A DNA stretch of 37,128 nt from positions 1 through 37,128 of the forward strand of contig JASMLW010000067.1 in NCBI GenBank assembly GCA_030748485.1, in the 5' to 3' direction. This DNA comes from Pirellulaceae bacterium. GTDB lineage: Bacteria; Planctomycetota; Planctomycetia; Pirellulales; Pirellulaceae. How positions within the stretch are numbered: position 1 is the first letter of the stretch; each line of letters opens with the position of its first letter. Of this stretch, positions 16,017 to 25,752 are shown one piece after another. Made by a program: the position numbers and the translations under genes. Under the pieces are notes generated by a model. The model did no database searches and was not told the origin of the DNA. It worked only from the letters and a program-made list of their open reading frames with translations.

Positions 16017-19000
16017 ACTTGCTGGGTCGAATCGTGACCTGCAAGCCGTCGGTCCACTGTTTCAGCTCGTCCGTGTAGTAGAGGTAGGCGCGGCTGGCCG
16101 GCGCCGTGTAGTCGCCCGGTACGGCGGCGATGAGGCTCAGCGGCAACTCAACTCGTTGCTCGACGTCCAGCACTCGCCAGTACAACACCACTTCGCGGCC
16201 AATGACCTCATAAGAGGCGATCACGTCGGCGCTGACGAGTTCTTTGAGTTGGTCGTGGCGTACTTCGAGGCCGCCGGGGATTCCCACGATGGCGATCGGC
16301 GAAGCGACCTTCTCATCCGTCGTGTTGGTCACGACGACGCGAGCCTCGGTGGCGGCGCCCTCGTCGACCTGCTTGTCCTTCAGCGACACGGCCACTCGCA
16401 AGGCGCAGTCCGCGGACGAGGCCGGAGTCGTGCGATGGTATTCCACCGCAACCGAGTACGGCATCGTCGATCCGTCCTTCATGACCAGCTTGACATCGTG
16501 TTCGCCTTGGGTGAGTTGAGCGGCAACGCCGGGCAATTCGATCGGCCCGGATTGCTCGGATGTGAACGCAACCGGTTCACCGACCTGCTTGCCGTCCACG
16601 ACGATGCTGACGCGACCCGGCGCTTTCGGTTTTGCTCGCGACTGATCGTAGGTGACGATCGCTTGTAGAGCGAGGATGGTCGACTGCGTCGATGCGAAGC
16701 GGCCTCCCTGACAACTCTCCGCGAGGAACTTGATCGACTTCTCGACATTGGCCGCATAGCGCGGATTCTGCAGCCAGGCGAGGACCGCCAGGGAGGTCGT
16801 TTCGATCTCCAGAGCCGCTCCCGTGCTGCCGACGACCGATCGGGTTCCGCCCTTGATAGCTCCGTTGTCGCCTTGCAGTCCGGACAGTTCGTCCAACAGA
16901 TGATTCTGTCCTTCCTCGTCGCCCGCCATGCCGAGCACGTTGGCGGAGAGAGCCAATACGTATGAGTTCTGCGTGCGTTCGCCGGCTGCGCGCACCCATT
17001 TCACTTCCGTCGACAAATCGGCCTGCACGCCGGCTCGCAACAGGGCCCACAAATCGTAGGCGTTGGCGATTTCGGGATCGGCCAGCCAGGTGTGATACGT
17101 CCGCGTTTTGCGGAGAAAGCCGCCCTTGCCGTCACGCTGGTCGAGCATCCAGGCTGTCGTGCGGTCGAGCATGGCTTGATCGACGAACCGCACCTGAGCC
17201 ATGTCGGTGAACTCCATGATGCCGTAGGCCGTCAGCGCGTCGTGTCCCGGGTCGCGCCCAAACCACTCGAAACCGCCGCTCGGACACTCGAATCCGATCA
17301 GGCGGTTGTAGCCCTTCTCGAGCATGTCGGCGCTGCGTTGGATCAGCTGTGGATCGACTCCTTCATGAGACAGGAAGTACTGTTGAGCCATCACCAAGGG
17401 GTACGTCGTGGAACTGGTCTGTTCAAAACAGCCATTCGGTTGTCGAATCAGGCTGCTGAGCGCCTCTTGCATATTCGCCAACGGGGTGGGATAGACGACG
17501 ATCCGCGTCGACATGCTTCCCGCCACAACACCGGTCGGGATCACGATGGTATGCGAGGCGACTCCGTCAGCCGCCAACAACCCGCCGCGCGAGTCTTCGG
17601 TGGGAAAGCCGAGTGGCTTGACGACGAACGATCGAGTCACCTGATCTGTTCGTTCGCCCGCGGTACCGGTAAGCGTTACCGTCTGTCGTCCGAGATTCGA
17701 TCCGATCGGCATCTCGACGAGAATGCGTTGGCGAGCATCGGGACCCAAGTTGAATTCGCGCTGACGCGCGCCGTCGCCGGCGAGCCCAGTGGCGTCGATC
17801 ACCAACGTCCCATCAGACAACTTGGCGTCCGTGGCGTTAACCAACGCGAGCGGAGCCAACACGCGATCGCCCGACGACACTTCCAGTGGCAGTTTCGGTT
17901 CGAGATAGAAGGGCTTCACCGATTCGATTTTCGTCATGGCTCCGCCGAGCGCTCCGGCGGCGGTGAAGGCGTCGGCAGTGACTCGAAAACTGGTGACCGA
18001 ATCGTTCAGCGCGAACTCGGCGACCGCCTTGCCTTGCTCGTCCGTCCTGACTCCGGCGTTCCAATAGAGCGTTTCGGTAAAGTCGACTCGTTGATTTGGT
18101 TTTCGATTGGGATCAATCGAGTGAGCGTAGATTCGCACCGCGGCGAAATCATTGCCGATGCGGCCTGGTGCGAGAGCCAAGCCGCCCGCCTGACCGGCCT
18201 GCTGGAGGCGAGCATTCAATTCGAAGTCGCCCTTGCGACGTCGTTTCGCATCGGCTCCAAAGGGTTTCTTCCCAGCGGGGAGGCCATCCTGGGCCGGCAA
18301 CTCGCCCTGCGCGTCGGCGACAGCCTTAGCCGAGCCTTCCTTGGCGAAATTCTCATTCGCCCCCTGCTTCTTCGCTTCTTGGGCGAAACGACCACGATCG
18401 CCGTCGGCGAAGAACAGATCATTAACCTCTTCGCCGAGCAGCTGTCCGAGTCCTCGACCTCCGCCGCCACCGCCAAATCCACCGCCACCGGGCGGCATCG
18501 CTGCGATCGACGCCAAAACTCGACGAGCATCGCCGCCGTGCGCCGCGGCGAATTCTTGAGGTTTGACGAAAGCGAATCGACGCCACCCCTGCGTGCCGAG
18601 CAACAGGTCGAGCGCCGCGGACGATGCGTCGCTATGGGGATCCAGGTAGATGTGCGCGTCGGCCAAATCCCTGACTTCGTTCTCCAAGAAGACCATGGTC
18701 GCCAGATTGGGAGCCTGCTCTCGTTTCTCAATCAACTCGACGACCGAATCGTCACTGACATTCAGCCCGACGATCGCGCTGACAGGTTCGCCGTCGGCGT
18801 CGGTCGTATGCACGGTCAATTTGGCTTTGTCACCGGGCGCGTAACGACGAGCGTCGGCCGAGATACTCACGTGCAGCTTGCGTTCGGGCTGGCGAAACAG
18901 CAGGCGTTCGGCGAGCGGCTTGCCTGCTGAATCCCAGATCGTCACGGTCAGCACGCCGTATTGCGAAGCGGGCAACGGAAAGCGAATCGTTGTTCCTTTG

Positions 19001-20190
19001 GGAGAGAGGTCTTCGATGTACGTGCTGGCGAGGACTCGCTCGCGTTTCGCGACGGTGACGTAGGCCGATCGTCGCGACGAAGCGACGCGCACGGCGACTG
19101 GCTTGCCGCTGCGATAGACGTCTCGTTTCGTGGCGATCACGGCTCCGACCGCTTTGACCTCGGGCAACTCGTACTCCGCGGTCACGCCGGCCGGCTCGGT
19201 GATCTTCAGTCGATACTTGTCGCCGTCGCGGGGTGTCATGCGAAAGCGGCCGCGTCCCTCGTGTTCACTGCGGAACGTAGCCACCACGCGATCCTGGCTA
19301 TTGAGAACTTCACCCGCCAGGTCGGCCGGTTTTCCAGCTGGCGTAAACGCTTCGAAGTAGACTCGCGTTTTGATTCCGGCGACCAGATCGCCCGCCTCGG
19401 GATAGACGGCGACATCGACCGTCTTCAGCAAGATGGGAATCGTCTTGGCGGCGGTTTCGACAACGCCGCCGTCTTCGATCGCCATGGACAGAGTTCCCTC
19501 ACCGTGGGAAATCTCCGCGGGCAACGAGAATTGAGCAAGGCAATTGCCCAATGCGTCGACGACTGCCTGCCCCTCGTACGTGGACTGGCCGTCAACGATG
19601 GCTCGAACGGTGACTTTGGCTCCCGCCGGAAAACCACCTTCGGCTCGCTCAACGTGCAAGCGAGCGTCAACTTCATCGCCAGGGCCGTAGCCATCGCGCA
19701 TGAACTTGATCTGACTCTTTAGGCGCGGCGCGCGGTACGCCCGGATTTCGAATTCCCGTTCCGCCGGCGCGTACCCGGTCATGGGGTGAGCGATATGCAT
19801 TGTGTACTGTCCGCCCGCCTGCTCGGCGGGAACGTCCCAGGCGAATCCAATCACGCCGTCGACCGGCGCGGACCAACCAGACGCCACGACGTCACCCTTG
19901 GGTCCTTTGATCGAGACGAGCGCGGGGATCTTCTTGTCGCTCGGCAGCGGCTTTTGAGAAGCGTGATGCAGGACAACGCCCCGCGCGTAGAGCTTCTCGC
20001 CGGGACGATAGATGGGTTTGTCAATGCTGAGGTGTGTCAAGAACCGCTCGCCGCCACCCAACGCGGCTGTCGCAGCCAAGGTGGTTTTTCCGCCTTGTTC
20101 TTTCGCGCCAATCTGGCTCCACAAGTAGCCGCCGGCGGATAGTGCGATGACGACGAACGCGCTCCAGGACAAGCGTGCATTGGCAAACAT
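16015..20190 (-). CDS. Bacterial alpha-2-macroglobulin with intact thioester motif
   Basis: A 1391-residue envelope protein of the alpha-2-macroglobulin family, which traps attacking proteases through a bait region and a reactive thioester. Residues 1-25 are a membrane anchor or signal peptide. The MG2 entry motif LTHLSIDKPIYRPGEKLYARG is at 51-71. A Gly-rich run (near 566-576) and a Lys/Gln/Ala-rich segment after it interrupt the middle and could be bait or linker. The A2M domain motif TETLYWNAGVRTDEQGKAVAEF surrounds Trp710. The thioester motif GCFEQ has Cys921 and Gln924, so covalent trapping should be possible, and an alpha-helical toroid follows. Start ATG at 20190 has GGAG about 9 bases upstream. 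It is 233 bp downstream of the vWA gene on the same strand. There is no PbpC partner here, unlike many proteobacterial homologues. Confidence 0.9.
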   Translation of the reverse strand: MFANARLSWSAFVVIALSAGGYLWSQIGAKEQGGKTTLAATAALGGGERFLTHLSIDKPIYRPGEKLYARGVVLHHASQKPLPSDKKIPALVSIKGPKGDVVASGWSAPVDGVIGFAWDVPAEQAGGQYTMHIAHPMTGYAPAEREFEIRAYRAPRLKSQIKFMRDGYGPGDEVDARLHVERAEGGFPAGAKVTVRAIVDGQSTYEGQAVVDALGNCLAQFSLPAEISHGEGTLSMAIEDGGVVETAAKTIPILLKTVDVAVYPEAGDLVAGIKTRVYFEAFTPAGKPADLAGEVLNSQDRVVATFRSEHEGRGRFRMTPRDGDKYRLKITEPAGVTAEYELPEVKAVGAVIATKRDVYRSGKPVAVRVASSRRSAYVTVAKRERVLASTYIEDLSPKGTTIRFPLPASQYGVLTVTIWDSAGKPLAERLLFRQPERKLHVSISADARRYAPGDKAKLTVHTTDADGEPVSAIVGLNVSDDSVVELIEKREQAPNLATMVFLENEVRDLADAHIYLDPHSDASSAALDLLLGTQGWRRFAFVKPQEFAAAHGGDARRVLASIAAMPPGGGGFGGGGGGRGLGQLLGEEVNDLFFADGDRGRFAQEAKKQGANENFAKEGSAKAVADAQGELPAQDGLPAGKKPFGADAKRRRKGDFELNARLQQAGQAGGLALAPGRIGNDFAAVRIYAHSIDPNRKPNQRVDFTETLYWNAGVRTDEQGKAVAEFALNDSVTSFRVTADAFTAAGALGGAMTKIESVKPFYLEPKLPLEVSSGDRVLAPLALVNATDAKLSDGTLVIDATGLAGDGARQREFNLGPDARQRILVEMPIGSNLGRQTVTLTGTAGERTDQVTRSFVVKPLGFPTEDSRGGLLAADGVASHTIVIPTGVVAGSMSTRIVVYPTPLANMQEALSSLIRQPNGCFEQTSSTTYPLVMAQQYFLSHEGVDPQLIQRSADMLEKGYNRLIGFECPSGGFEWFGRDPGHDALTAYGIMEFTDMAQVRFVDQAMLDRTTAWMLDQRDGKGGFLRKTRTYHTWLADPEIANAYDLWALLRAGVQADLSTEVKWVRAAGERTQNSYVLALSANVLGMAGDEEGQNHLLDELSGLQGDNGAIKGGTRSVVGSTGAALEIETTSLAVLAWLQNPRYAANVEKSIKFLAESCQGGRFASTQSTILALQAIVTYDQSRAKPKAPGRVSIVVDGKQVGEPVAFTSEQSGPIELPGVAAQLTQGEHDVKLVMKDGSTMPYSVAVEYHRTTPASSADCALRVAVSLKDKQVDEGAATEARVVVTNTTDEKVASPIAIVGIPGGLEVRHDQLKELVSADVIASYEVIGREVVLYWRVLDVEQRVELPLSLIAAVPGDYTAPASRAYLYYTDELKQWTDGLQVTIRPSK

Positions 20191-20423
20191 CGGGATTCTC
20201 CGCTGATGAGTCTTGAGCGTAGTCTGGAATTCGGTGGCCGCTTCGGGCGCGACCAACGGGAGGGGAGGCAAAGTGATCGTGTCGGAGTGCCCCCCACCAA
20301 TCTCAATAAAGAGACGATGACCGGTCGCAAGCGGATTTCACGGCGCGAGTTTTTTGAGCAAATCCGCCAGTTCGGCCCAGCATCACAGAGAGATGTCCGC
20401 GCCGGCGCCGTTGGGAAGCCGCC
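20191..20423. other. Intergenic gap, vWA to alpha-2-macroglobulin
   Basis: 233 bp between two same-strand genes. I see no ORF with coding character, no repeat shared with other gaps and no clear hairpin plus T-run. It could hold a separate promoter for the alpha-2-macroglobulin gene. Confidence 0.4.
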
Positions 20424-22667
20424 TTAGAACTTGGGTAATTTGCTGAAAGAGGGTCGCGAACCAGGTCGCCCTCGTACAAGGCGGAGGATCACTTGCTGGG
20501 CGGTTAATCCCAAGCCATGAGTCATTTCGCGATCGGCCAAGTACGCCCAGGGTGTGTTGGCGTGCTCCTCGGCGCATTCCATCAACAGCTGCTCCGCTTC
20601 CTTCGCGCGAGCCTGAAACTTCTGCGACGACCTCATCCGCAGTTGCGGTTTCATGACGAGGTGGTTTGTTTCTTCGCGAAGAAACCCGGGCTCAGCGAAT
20701 GCGTCGAGCGCCAACTGGTATTCCTCCAACCGCACACTCGCGGCCAATAGCCGGCCGCGCGTCAGTTGATACCAGGCTCGCCAGCGCGGCGACGTTTCCT
20801 GTTCGAAGAGCGCCGTCAGCGGTCGGCTCGGGTCGCCCTCCAGGCTGACTTCCTGGAGCGCCCGTTCGACAACCCGCGCCATCCGTTCGGCACGCTGTTG
20901 GTAGACTCGCCGGGAGACTTTCAGTTGGCTGGCGAACTGAGCCGGAGTCATGTAGGGCCTCACGACTTCCTCTGGTCGCGCCGCGTTGCGCTTCACAAAC
21001 AAGACCGTTTCGGGTTGGCCGAGTTTCGCGCCCTCCGTCTCCGCCACGGCCGCCATCACGGCGGCGCGGAGAGGATGAGACGAGATCATCGTGTTGTATT
21101 CGCTCAGTGTTCCGTAGCTCGGCGCGTAGGCTCGCAGCCGCTCAGCCGAGAACGGCCCGCGGTCCTCTTCGCGGTCAAAGATCGTGTACGAGCCGCCCGA
21201 TTCGCGCGCCAACCGAGTGAGCGTATAAGGACTGAACCCCGAAGCGACGCCCTTGAGATCGGGACCGCCGTACCACGACGGAGTGATCGCCGATTCGCCT
21301 CGTCTCCCAGGCAGACGAGGCAAGAACCAGTAGCCGAGCTGAAGACGTTCGGGACGAGCTGAGTCCGGACCTCGATCCACCGGCAGCAGGTGAAACTTCT
21401 TCGACTTGGGATCGACGTACGCGTGCAACCCCGTGTCGGCTCCGAGCACTGAAGACGGCCCCACCACCGATACTTTGACCTTCTGAGCGGCGCACAGGTC
21501 AATCGTCTTCTCAAGCAGATCACCGTCGTCGCCCGTTTCGTCTGTCCAGACGACGATCATAACCGCCTTGTCTCGCCAACTCTTGCGGTAGTTGACCGTG
21601 CAGCGGGCGATCGCCGAAAAGACGTTCTCCTTCCCCGACTCATCGATTGGCAGGTTCTCGACCGCCTTGACGATTCTGTCGCCGAACGGAGTCGGCGGCA
21701 CGCGTTGCTTGATGTTGGCGCCGAAAGAAACGACCGCGTTCCGCAGCTCGTTCGCGTCACTCTTCTCGCGCAGCCGTTCTCGAATGCTGTCGAAGAATGG
21801 TTCGAGACGCGCGGCGACTCGCTTGCGATCATCGACCAGGCTGTGCGAGGCGTCGAGCAGCCAGACGACCAGCAGGTCACCCTTTTCAAGTTCGCCGAGT
21901 ATCTCGCCGGTCACGCCGTCGACTGCGCTTTCGATCGTCTTCGCTTCCGCCGGGGCTCCACCCGATTCGACAGCCACTGCGGGAGCTTCCGGAACTATCT
22001 CTTCCTTCGGCTCCAAAGGAAACTCAATCGCCGGGTCTGGAATCTCGCTCGGCTCGGGATCGACGAAATCCGAGTCGAGCATCTCTTGCTCGGGCTCAAG
22101 GCTCTGAGTGATCTCCAACGACTCCAACTCGCCCTCATCCGCTTCATCGCCCAGCAGAGCTTCGATCAAGATCTCATCGCCGCCCACCAGGATGGGGATC
22201 ACGCAGAACGCCATGCCTAACAGGAAGAGAAGATGGAAGAGAGCCGAGATCCCGACAGCTTTGGAATCGCCGGCATGCCACCACCGCTCCGCCGCCTGCG
22301 TCGTCTCAACGACTTCCACGCCGTCCGAACTCTCATCCAACTCGTCAAAAGCGGCGAGCACGTCGTCGGCGTCATCAGCATCGACGCCAACAGGTGCTGT
22401 CGACTCGATCGACGCGGAGGAAGACGACGACGACGAAGACGAAGACTCCGCCCGTTCATCGACCTCAGCCGCAGCCGGTTCCGACGGTTGAACGGACTTC
22501 GCGGCTGGACGAGGTGGGGGAGTGGGAGGATCACTTGACGTCGCCGCTGGTGGAGGTGCGGCGGCCGTCTGAACGGGAGGAGTCGCGATGTCGGTCGTTG
22601 GACGACCGCTGTCGGGCACGGGCGGCTCGGCGACGTCGGCGCGCGGTGGGGGCTCAGGATTGTGCAC
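20424..22667 (-). CDS. Membrane-anchored von Willebrand factor A protein
   Basis: A 747-residue protein. The N-terminal 130 residues are disordered: Pro/Ala-rich, then a Ser run (75-83), then acidic. One membrane helix (about 136-162, ALFHLLFLLGMAFCVIPILV) follows. A second acidic Pro/Glu linker leads to a vWA domain from about 263 with the MIDAS motif DASHS (Asp271, Ser273, Ser275) and WTDETGDDGD later, so metal binding is likely intact. The C-terminal 300 residues are mostly helical, with TPR-like stretches near the end (EYQLALDAFAEPG, EAEQLLMECAEEHANTPW). The start is GTG at 22667 with AGG upstream. The layout matches planctomycete vWA proteins with a cytoplasmic tail and an extracytoplasmic vWA domain. 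Its place between the kinase operon and alpha-2-macroglobulin suggests it binds envelope proteins; partners unknown. Confidence 0.85.
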   Translation of the reverse strand: MHNPEPPPRADVAEPPVPDSGRPTTDIATPPVQTAAAPPPAATSSDPPTPPPRPAAKSVQPSEPAAAEVDERAESSSSSSSSSSASIESTAPVGVDADDADDVLAAFDELDESSDGVEVVETTQAAERWWHAGDSKAVGISALFHLLFLLGMAFCVIPILVGGDEILIEALLGDEADEGELESLEITQSLEPEQEMLDSDFVDPEPSEIPDPAIEFPLEPKEEIVPEAPAVAVESGGAPAEAKTIESAVDGVTGEILGELEKGDLLVVWLLDASHSLVDDRKRVAARLEPFFDSIRERLREKSDANELRNAVVSFGANIKQRVPPTPFGDRIVKAVENLPIDESGKENVFSAIARCTVNYRKSWRDKAVMIVVWTDETGDDGDLLEKTIDLCAAQKVKVSVVGPSSVLGADTGLHAYVDPKSKKFHLLPVDRGPDSARPERLQLGYWFLPRLPGRRGESAITPSWYGGPDLKGVASGFSPYTLTRLARESGGSYTIFDREEDRGPFSAERLRAYAPSYGTLSEYNTMISSHPLRAAVMAAVAETEGAKLGQPETVLFVKRNAARPEEVVRPYMTPAQFASQLKVSRRVYQQRAERMARVVERALQEVSLEGDPSRPLTALFEQETSPRWRAWYQLTRGRLLAASVRLEEYQLALDAFAEPGFLREETNHLVMKPQLRMRSSQKFQARAKEAEQLLMECAEEHANTPWAYLADREMTHGLGLTAQQVILRLVRGRPGSRPSFSKLPKF

Positions 22668-22769
22668 GTTGCTGCCTAATGGACGCCCTGGATGTTCGCT
22701 CCCCCAGTTTTGCTAGCCGCATTCAGTATAGAGAGCCGAATGCTGGATGTCGAAGCTCGCTGGCCCATG

Positions 22770-22826
22770 TAGGTCCTGCCTGCCGGGCAGGACTTCGCGA
22801 CAAAGTCGCGACAATGGGCGTTCCAC
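22770..22826. repeat. Hairpin-bearing dispersed repeat
   Basis: Bases 22788-22826 match 23-61 at all but four of 39 positions and end in CGTTCCAC. Two stems are visible: GTCCTGCC pairs with GGCAGGAC (22773-22793), and TCGCGAC pairs with GTCGCGA around AAA (22795-22811). The repeat lies 23 bp past the stop codon of the secretin-N-like gene. The rest of the 182-bp gap (22668-22849) shows nothing else I can name. Confidence 0.75.
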
Positions 22827-22849
22827 TCCACACAGAACGCGGCTGGAGC

Positions 22850-24268
22850 CTACTTCAGTAGGTCCTCGACGCGCTTGTCGATGATCTTGGCGCCTTGGCC
22901 GTCGCGGCGTTTGACTTGCTGCTCCATCCGTTCGAGACGTTCGCGGAGTTCAGAGATTCTTTGAGACTGCAGTTGCTGGCGAAGGCGGAATGCGCGAGCC
23001 ACCTCTCTTGTCAACTGCGCCCTCGCTCTTTCCAGATCGGCTTTGCTCATCGACTGTTTCGTCGCGCGAATCTCGGTCGCAATTTTCTCCGTCCGGCTCT
23101 CGAGGTCGTTGAGCGCTCGGCGGTCGGGTTGAGTCACGGCGGCGGGCGAACCGGGCGCGTGGGAACCTGCCGGATCCACATCCAGATCCGCATTCAGGTT
23201 CGGTAGGCGATGCTCGTCCACTTTCAGGGTGGCCGTGAACGACACGGCGTCGCCCTTGCGAATCTCGACGAACCGGCGAGTCACTTTGACCAGCGACTGA
23301 TCGGGCTGGGCTTTCACGACGGTGGCGTGCGCCAGCACGAATTGTCCTCGCACCAAGAAGAACGACTGATCGGCCTTCAATCCATCGTCGGCTCCGATCG
23401 AAATGGACGCCACGTTCGCCTTCGCATCGTAGTCCAGAACAACCCCGGTAACCTTCGGCAGTTCTTGGAAAGTTCCCGACCAACGTTCGCCCGGTCCCTC
23501 ATCCAGTTTGAGCAACATCGCCTCAATGACATCCAGATCGCGTTTGGCTCCGTAGGCGACCAACCGATTGGACTTTTCGTCCGCTTCGGCCCGCACGTCA
23601 GTGAAAATAGTCTGTACTATTCGGACGGCGAACTTCGCTTCAATGTGCAACAAGCCGAAGATCTTGAGGATCTGTTCGTCTGCTTCGTCGTCAGCATACG
23701 CCGCGATTGGCTCATCACTTGTCGTCAAGGGGTCGTCCAATCCCGTTCGTTTCGAATCCTTCGGCGCCCCCTCGGTTCGGGTGGCGAGAACAGCATCCAA
23801 CTGCACACTGCTGCTCTGCAATTGCTTCATGAGCGCCGGCAGGTTCTCATGCTTCGCAGTGGCGTGAACGACGACGACGATTCCTTCTTTGCGACTTGGG
23901 TCGCGCTCGACTCGCACTCGTGAGACCTGGGCCGCCGTAATCCGCTGAAGGACTTTCTGCAGGTCGGCGGCGGTCGCCCCTTCGCCGAACGAAATGATCG
24001 TCGAAATCTCTCCCTTCTTTACGTGCGACGCATTGTCGCCGACGTGAATGCTGGCGATCTCGTTCTTGACCGCTTGCATCAGCTCGCGCACTTGAGCCGA
24101 GTTGACGGCGTTCTCCGCCACGAACAAGTTCATCTTGGGCGATCGCCGTTTAGCGTCCGTCGCCTTGGGCGGAGCGGCTGAAGTGTCGTCTTGTGCCGCG
24201 ACGAAAAATGGCGCTGACAGGCAGGCCATCATCGCGCAAACGGTGAGCACTTGAAGTTGACGTTTCAT
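22850..24268 (-). CDS. Exported secretin-N-like protein with C-terminal coiled coil
   Basis: A 472-residue exported protein. The first 25 residues are a signal peptide (LTVCAMMACLSAPFFVAAQ). The middle contains a region like secretin N domains (NolW type): LLHIEAKFAVRIVQTIFTDVRAEADEKSNRLVAYGAKRDLDVIEAMLLKLDE, about residues 205-256. A beta-rich stretch follows (256-345, DYDAKANVASISIG and VKVTRRFVEIRKGDAVSF). A long charged coiled coil fills about 375-470 (SMSKADLERARAQLTREVARAFRLRQQLQSQRISELRERLERMEQQVKRR). No secretin pore domain is present, so it cannot be a secretin by itself. The ATG at 24268 forms an ATGA overlap with the kinase stop, so it is translated with the sigma/kinase pair. Likely an extracytoplasmic scaffold or sensor; the function is unknown. 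Confidence 0.7.
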   Translation of the reverse strand: MKRQLQVLTVCAMMACLSAPFFVAAQDDTSAAPPKATDAKRRSPKMNLFVAENAVNSAQVRELMQAVKNEIASIHVGDNASHVKKGEISTIISFGEGATAADLQKVLQRITAAQVSRVRVERDPSRKEGIVVVVHATAKHENLPALMKQLQSSSVQLDAVLATRTEGAPKDSKRTGLDDPLTTSDEPIAAYADDEADEQILKIFGLLHIEAKFAVRIVQTIFTDVRAEADEKSNRLVAYGAKRDLDVIEAMLLKLDEGPGERWSGTFQELPKVTGVVLDYDAKANVASISIGADDGLKADQSFFLVRGQFVLAHATVVKAQPDQSLVKVTRRFVEIRKGDAVSFTATLKVDEHRLPNLNADLDVDPAGSHAPGSPAAVTQPDRRALNDLESRTEKIATEIRATKQSMSKADLERARAQLTREVARAFRLRQQLQSQRISELRERLERMEQQVKRRDGQGAKIIDKRVEDLLK

Positions 24269-25752
24269 TCGGATGGCTCCGTGGTTGGGAGGTCGGCGTT
24301 TGAGTTTTCCAAAGACAGCGTCGCCTGGCCCGGCCAATCGTCTCGCAGTTCAGCCTCGAGCTGCGTCGCCTCGTCGTCCCAGGCTTGTAGTTGAGTGTCG
24401 AGTTCACGCCACAGGTGATACTCGGACGCGAAATCACTCGGCGGCGCCTGCAGTTGAGAACTCGACGATACGTCGGCCGGCGGCGAAGATCTCCACCAGT
24501 GCTGCGTTCCGACGGCGACGGCTGCGACGAGGGCGGCCGCGCCAAGCGAACGGACGACGAACTGCCGCCAACCCATGCGCCGCTCGTTGCGCTGGAGCTT
24601 CGCCGGCAGCGGAGATGACTGAGGTTGTTGCACGTGGGCCAAACATTGGCCGAGCAGTTCGGCGACTTCTTGAGCGGATTGGATCCGCTCATCGGGCTGT
24701 TTCGCGTGAAGTTGTTGAATAAGTTGTTCGAGCCACTGGGGGACGTCGGGGTTGATTTCCCGCAGGGGCCGAGGATGCTCTTCGCAGATTCTTCGTAGGA
24801 CGCCCATCGTCGTTTCGGCGCGAAACGGCGGCCGGCCTCCACTCATCGCATACAACACGCTGCCGAGGCTGAAGAGATCGGCGCGGTGATCGAGCGACTC
24901 GCCGCGGGCCTGTTCGGGAGCCATGAACTGCGGCGTCCCGGCAATCACTCCGCTACACGTCATGGTGGCGTCGTCGACAGCTCGAGCCAGTCCGAAGTCC
25001 GTCAACAACACACGACCGACTTCGTCCTCGAGCAAAATGTTGGCCGGTTTGATATCGCGATGGACAAGTCCCTGAGTATGAGCCGCCGCCAACCCGTCCG
25101 CAGTCTGCTTGCCGACGCGCAGCACTTCCACCAGCGGCAGCGGCCCCTGGTTGTCGATTCGTCGTTGCAACGACTCTCCATCCACGAACGGCATCACCAA
25201 GTATGGGTGAGGACCGGTGGCGTCGACCGCGTGTAGAGCCAGCACGTGCGGGTGCACAACCGAAGCGGCCGCCTGCGCCTCGCGGGCGAACCTTTGGCGA
25301 GCGGCTCCGCTGGCCGCGAATGGCGGCGCGAGCACCTTGACGGCCACGTGCCTGCCCAGCTTGGGCTGGTGTCCCTTGAGCACGATGCCGCTGCCGCCGC
25401 GGCCGATCACCGCCATAATCTCGTACTCGCCGATCCGACCCAACATCTGCGGATCGTCGGAGGGAGTGAGAAAATCGAGACGCCATTCCTCCGCCGAAGC
25501 AAACTCGTGGTGGCTGTGTGAGTGGGAGGCGCGCCAGTGCGTGATCTCCTGATCGAACGCCTCGGTGTCGTCCGGCAAACAGTCTTTCGCCTTCTCCCAC
25601 CAATCGGGCTCCGCAGCCAAAAGCTCCAATTGACGGCGGCATTGCTCACACGACTCGACGTGCTCAACCGTTTCGGATGACTGCGAATCAGGCAACTCGT
25701 CGCGGAGCAGTTGCTGATGTCGATCGTCGTCACAGTGAAATAGCCGGACCAT
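24265..25752 (-). CDS. Transmembrane Ser/Thr protein kinase with anti-sigma-like N-terminus
   Basis: A 495-residue Hanks-type kinase. The kinase domain spans about 110-375 with GRGGSG loop, VAVK Lys139, HRDIKPAN with Asp233, DFGLA with Asp252, and APEQ. All catalytic residues are intact. A membrane helix follows (near 390-406), then a short extracytoplasmic tail rich in Ser and Trp with acidic helices. The N-terminus has His31, Cys35 and Cys38 in HVESCEQCRRQLE, the HxxxCxxC arrangement of zinc-binding anti-sigma domains. The ATG at 25752 overlaps the sigma-factor stop as TGATG, so the two proteins are made together. The plain reading is that this kinase binds or phosphorylates its ECF partner in response to an envelope signal. 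Planctomycete ECF-kinase pairs are known in general; this fusion is inferred from motif only. Confidence 0.9.
   Translation of the reverse strand: MVRLFHCDDDRHQQLLRDELPDSQSSETVEHVESCEQCRRQLELLAAEPDWWEKAKDCLPDDTEAFDQEITHWRASHSHSHHEFASAEEWRLDFLTPSDDPQMLGRIGEYEIMAVIGRGGSGIVLKGHQPKLGRHVAVKVLAPPFAASGAARQRFAREAQAAASVVHPHVLALHAVDATGPHPYLVMPFVDGESLQRRIDNQGPLPLVEVLRVGKQTADGLAAAHTQGLVHRDIKPANILLEDEVGRVLLTDFGLARAVDDATMTCSGVIAGTPQFMAPEQARGESLDHRADLFSLGSVLYAMSGGRPPFRAETTMGVLRRICEEHPRPLREINPDVPQWLEQLIQQLHAKQPDERIQSAQEVAELLGQCLAHVQQPQSSPLPAKLQRNERRMGWRQFVVRSLGAAALVAAVAVGTQHWWRSSPPADVSSSSQLQAPPSDFASEYHLWRELDTQLQAWDDEATQLEAELRDDWPGQATLSLENSNADLPTTEPSE

Noticed and set aside
17092-18930. A 612-codon plus-strand ORF opposite the alpha-2-macroglobulin gene
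   Set aside because: It runs antisense within a gene with clear domain motifs; long antisense frames are expected in GC-rich DNA. The product is Arg/Ser-rich without any domain, ribosome-binding site or signal.
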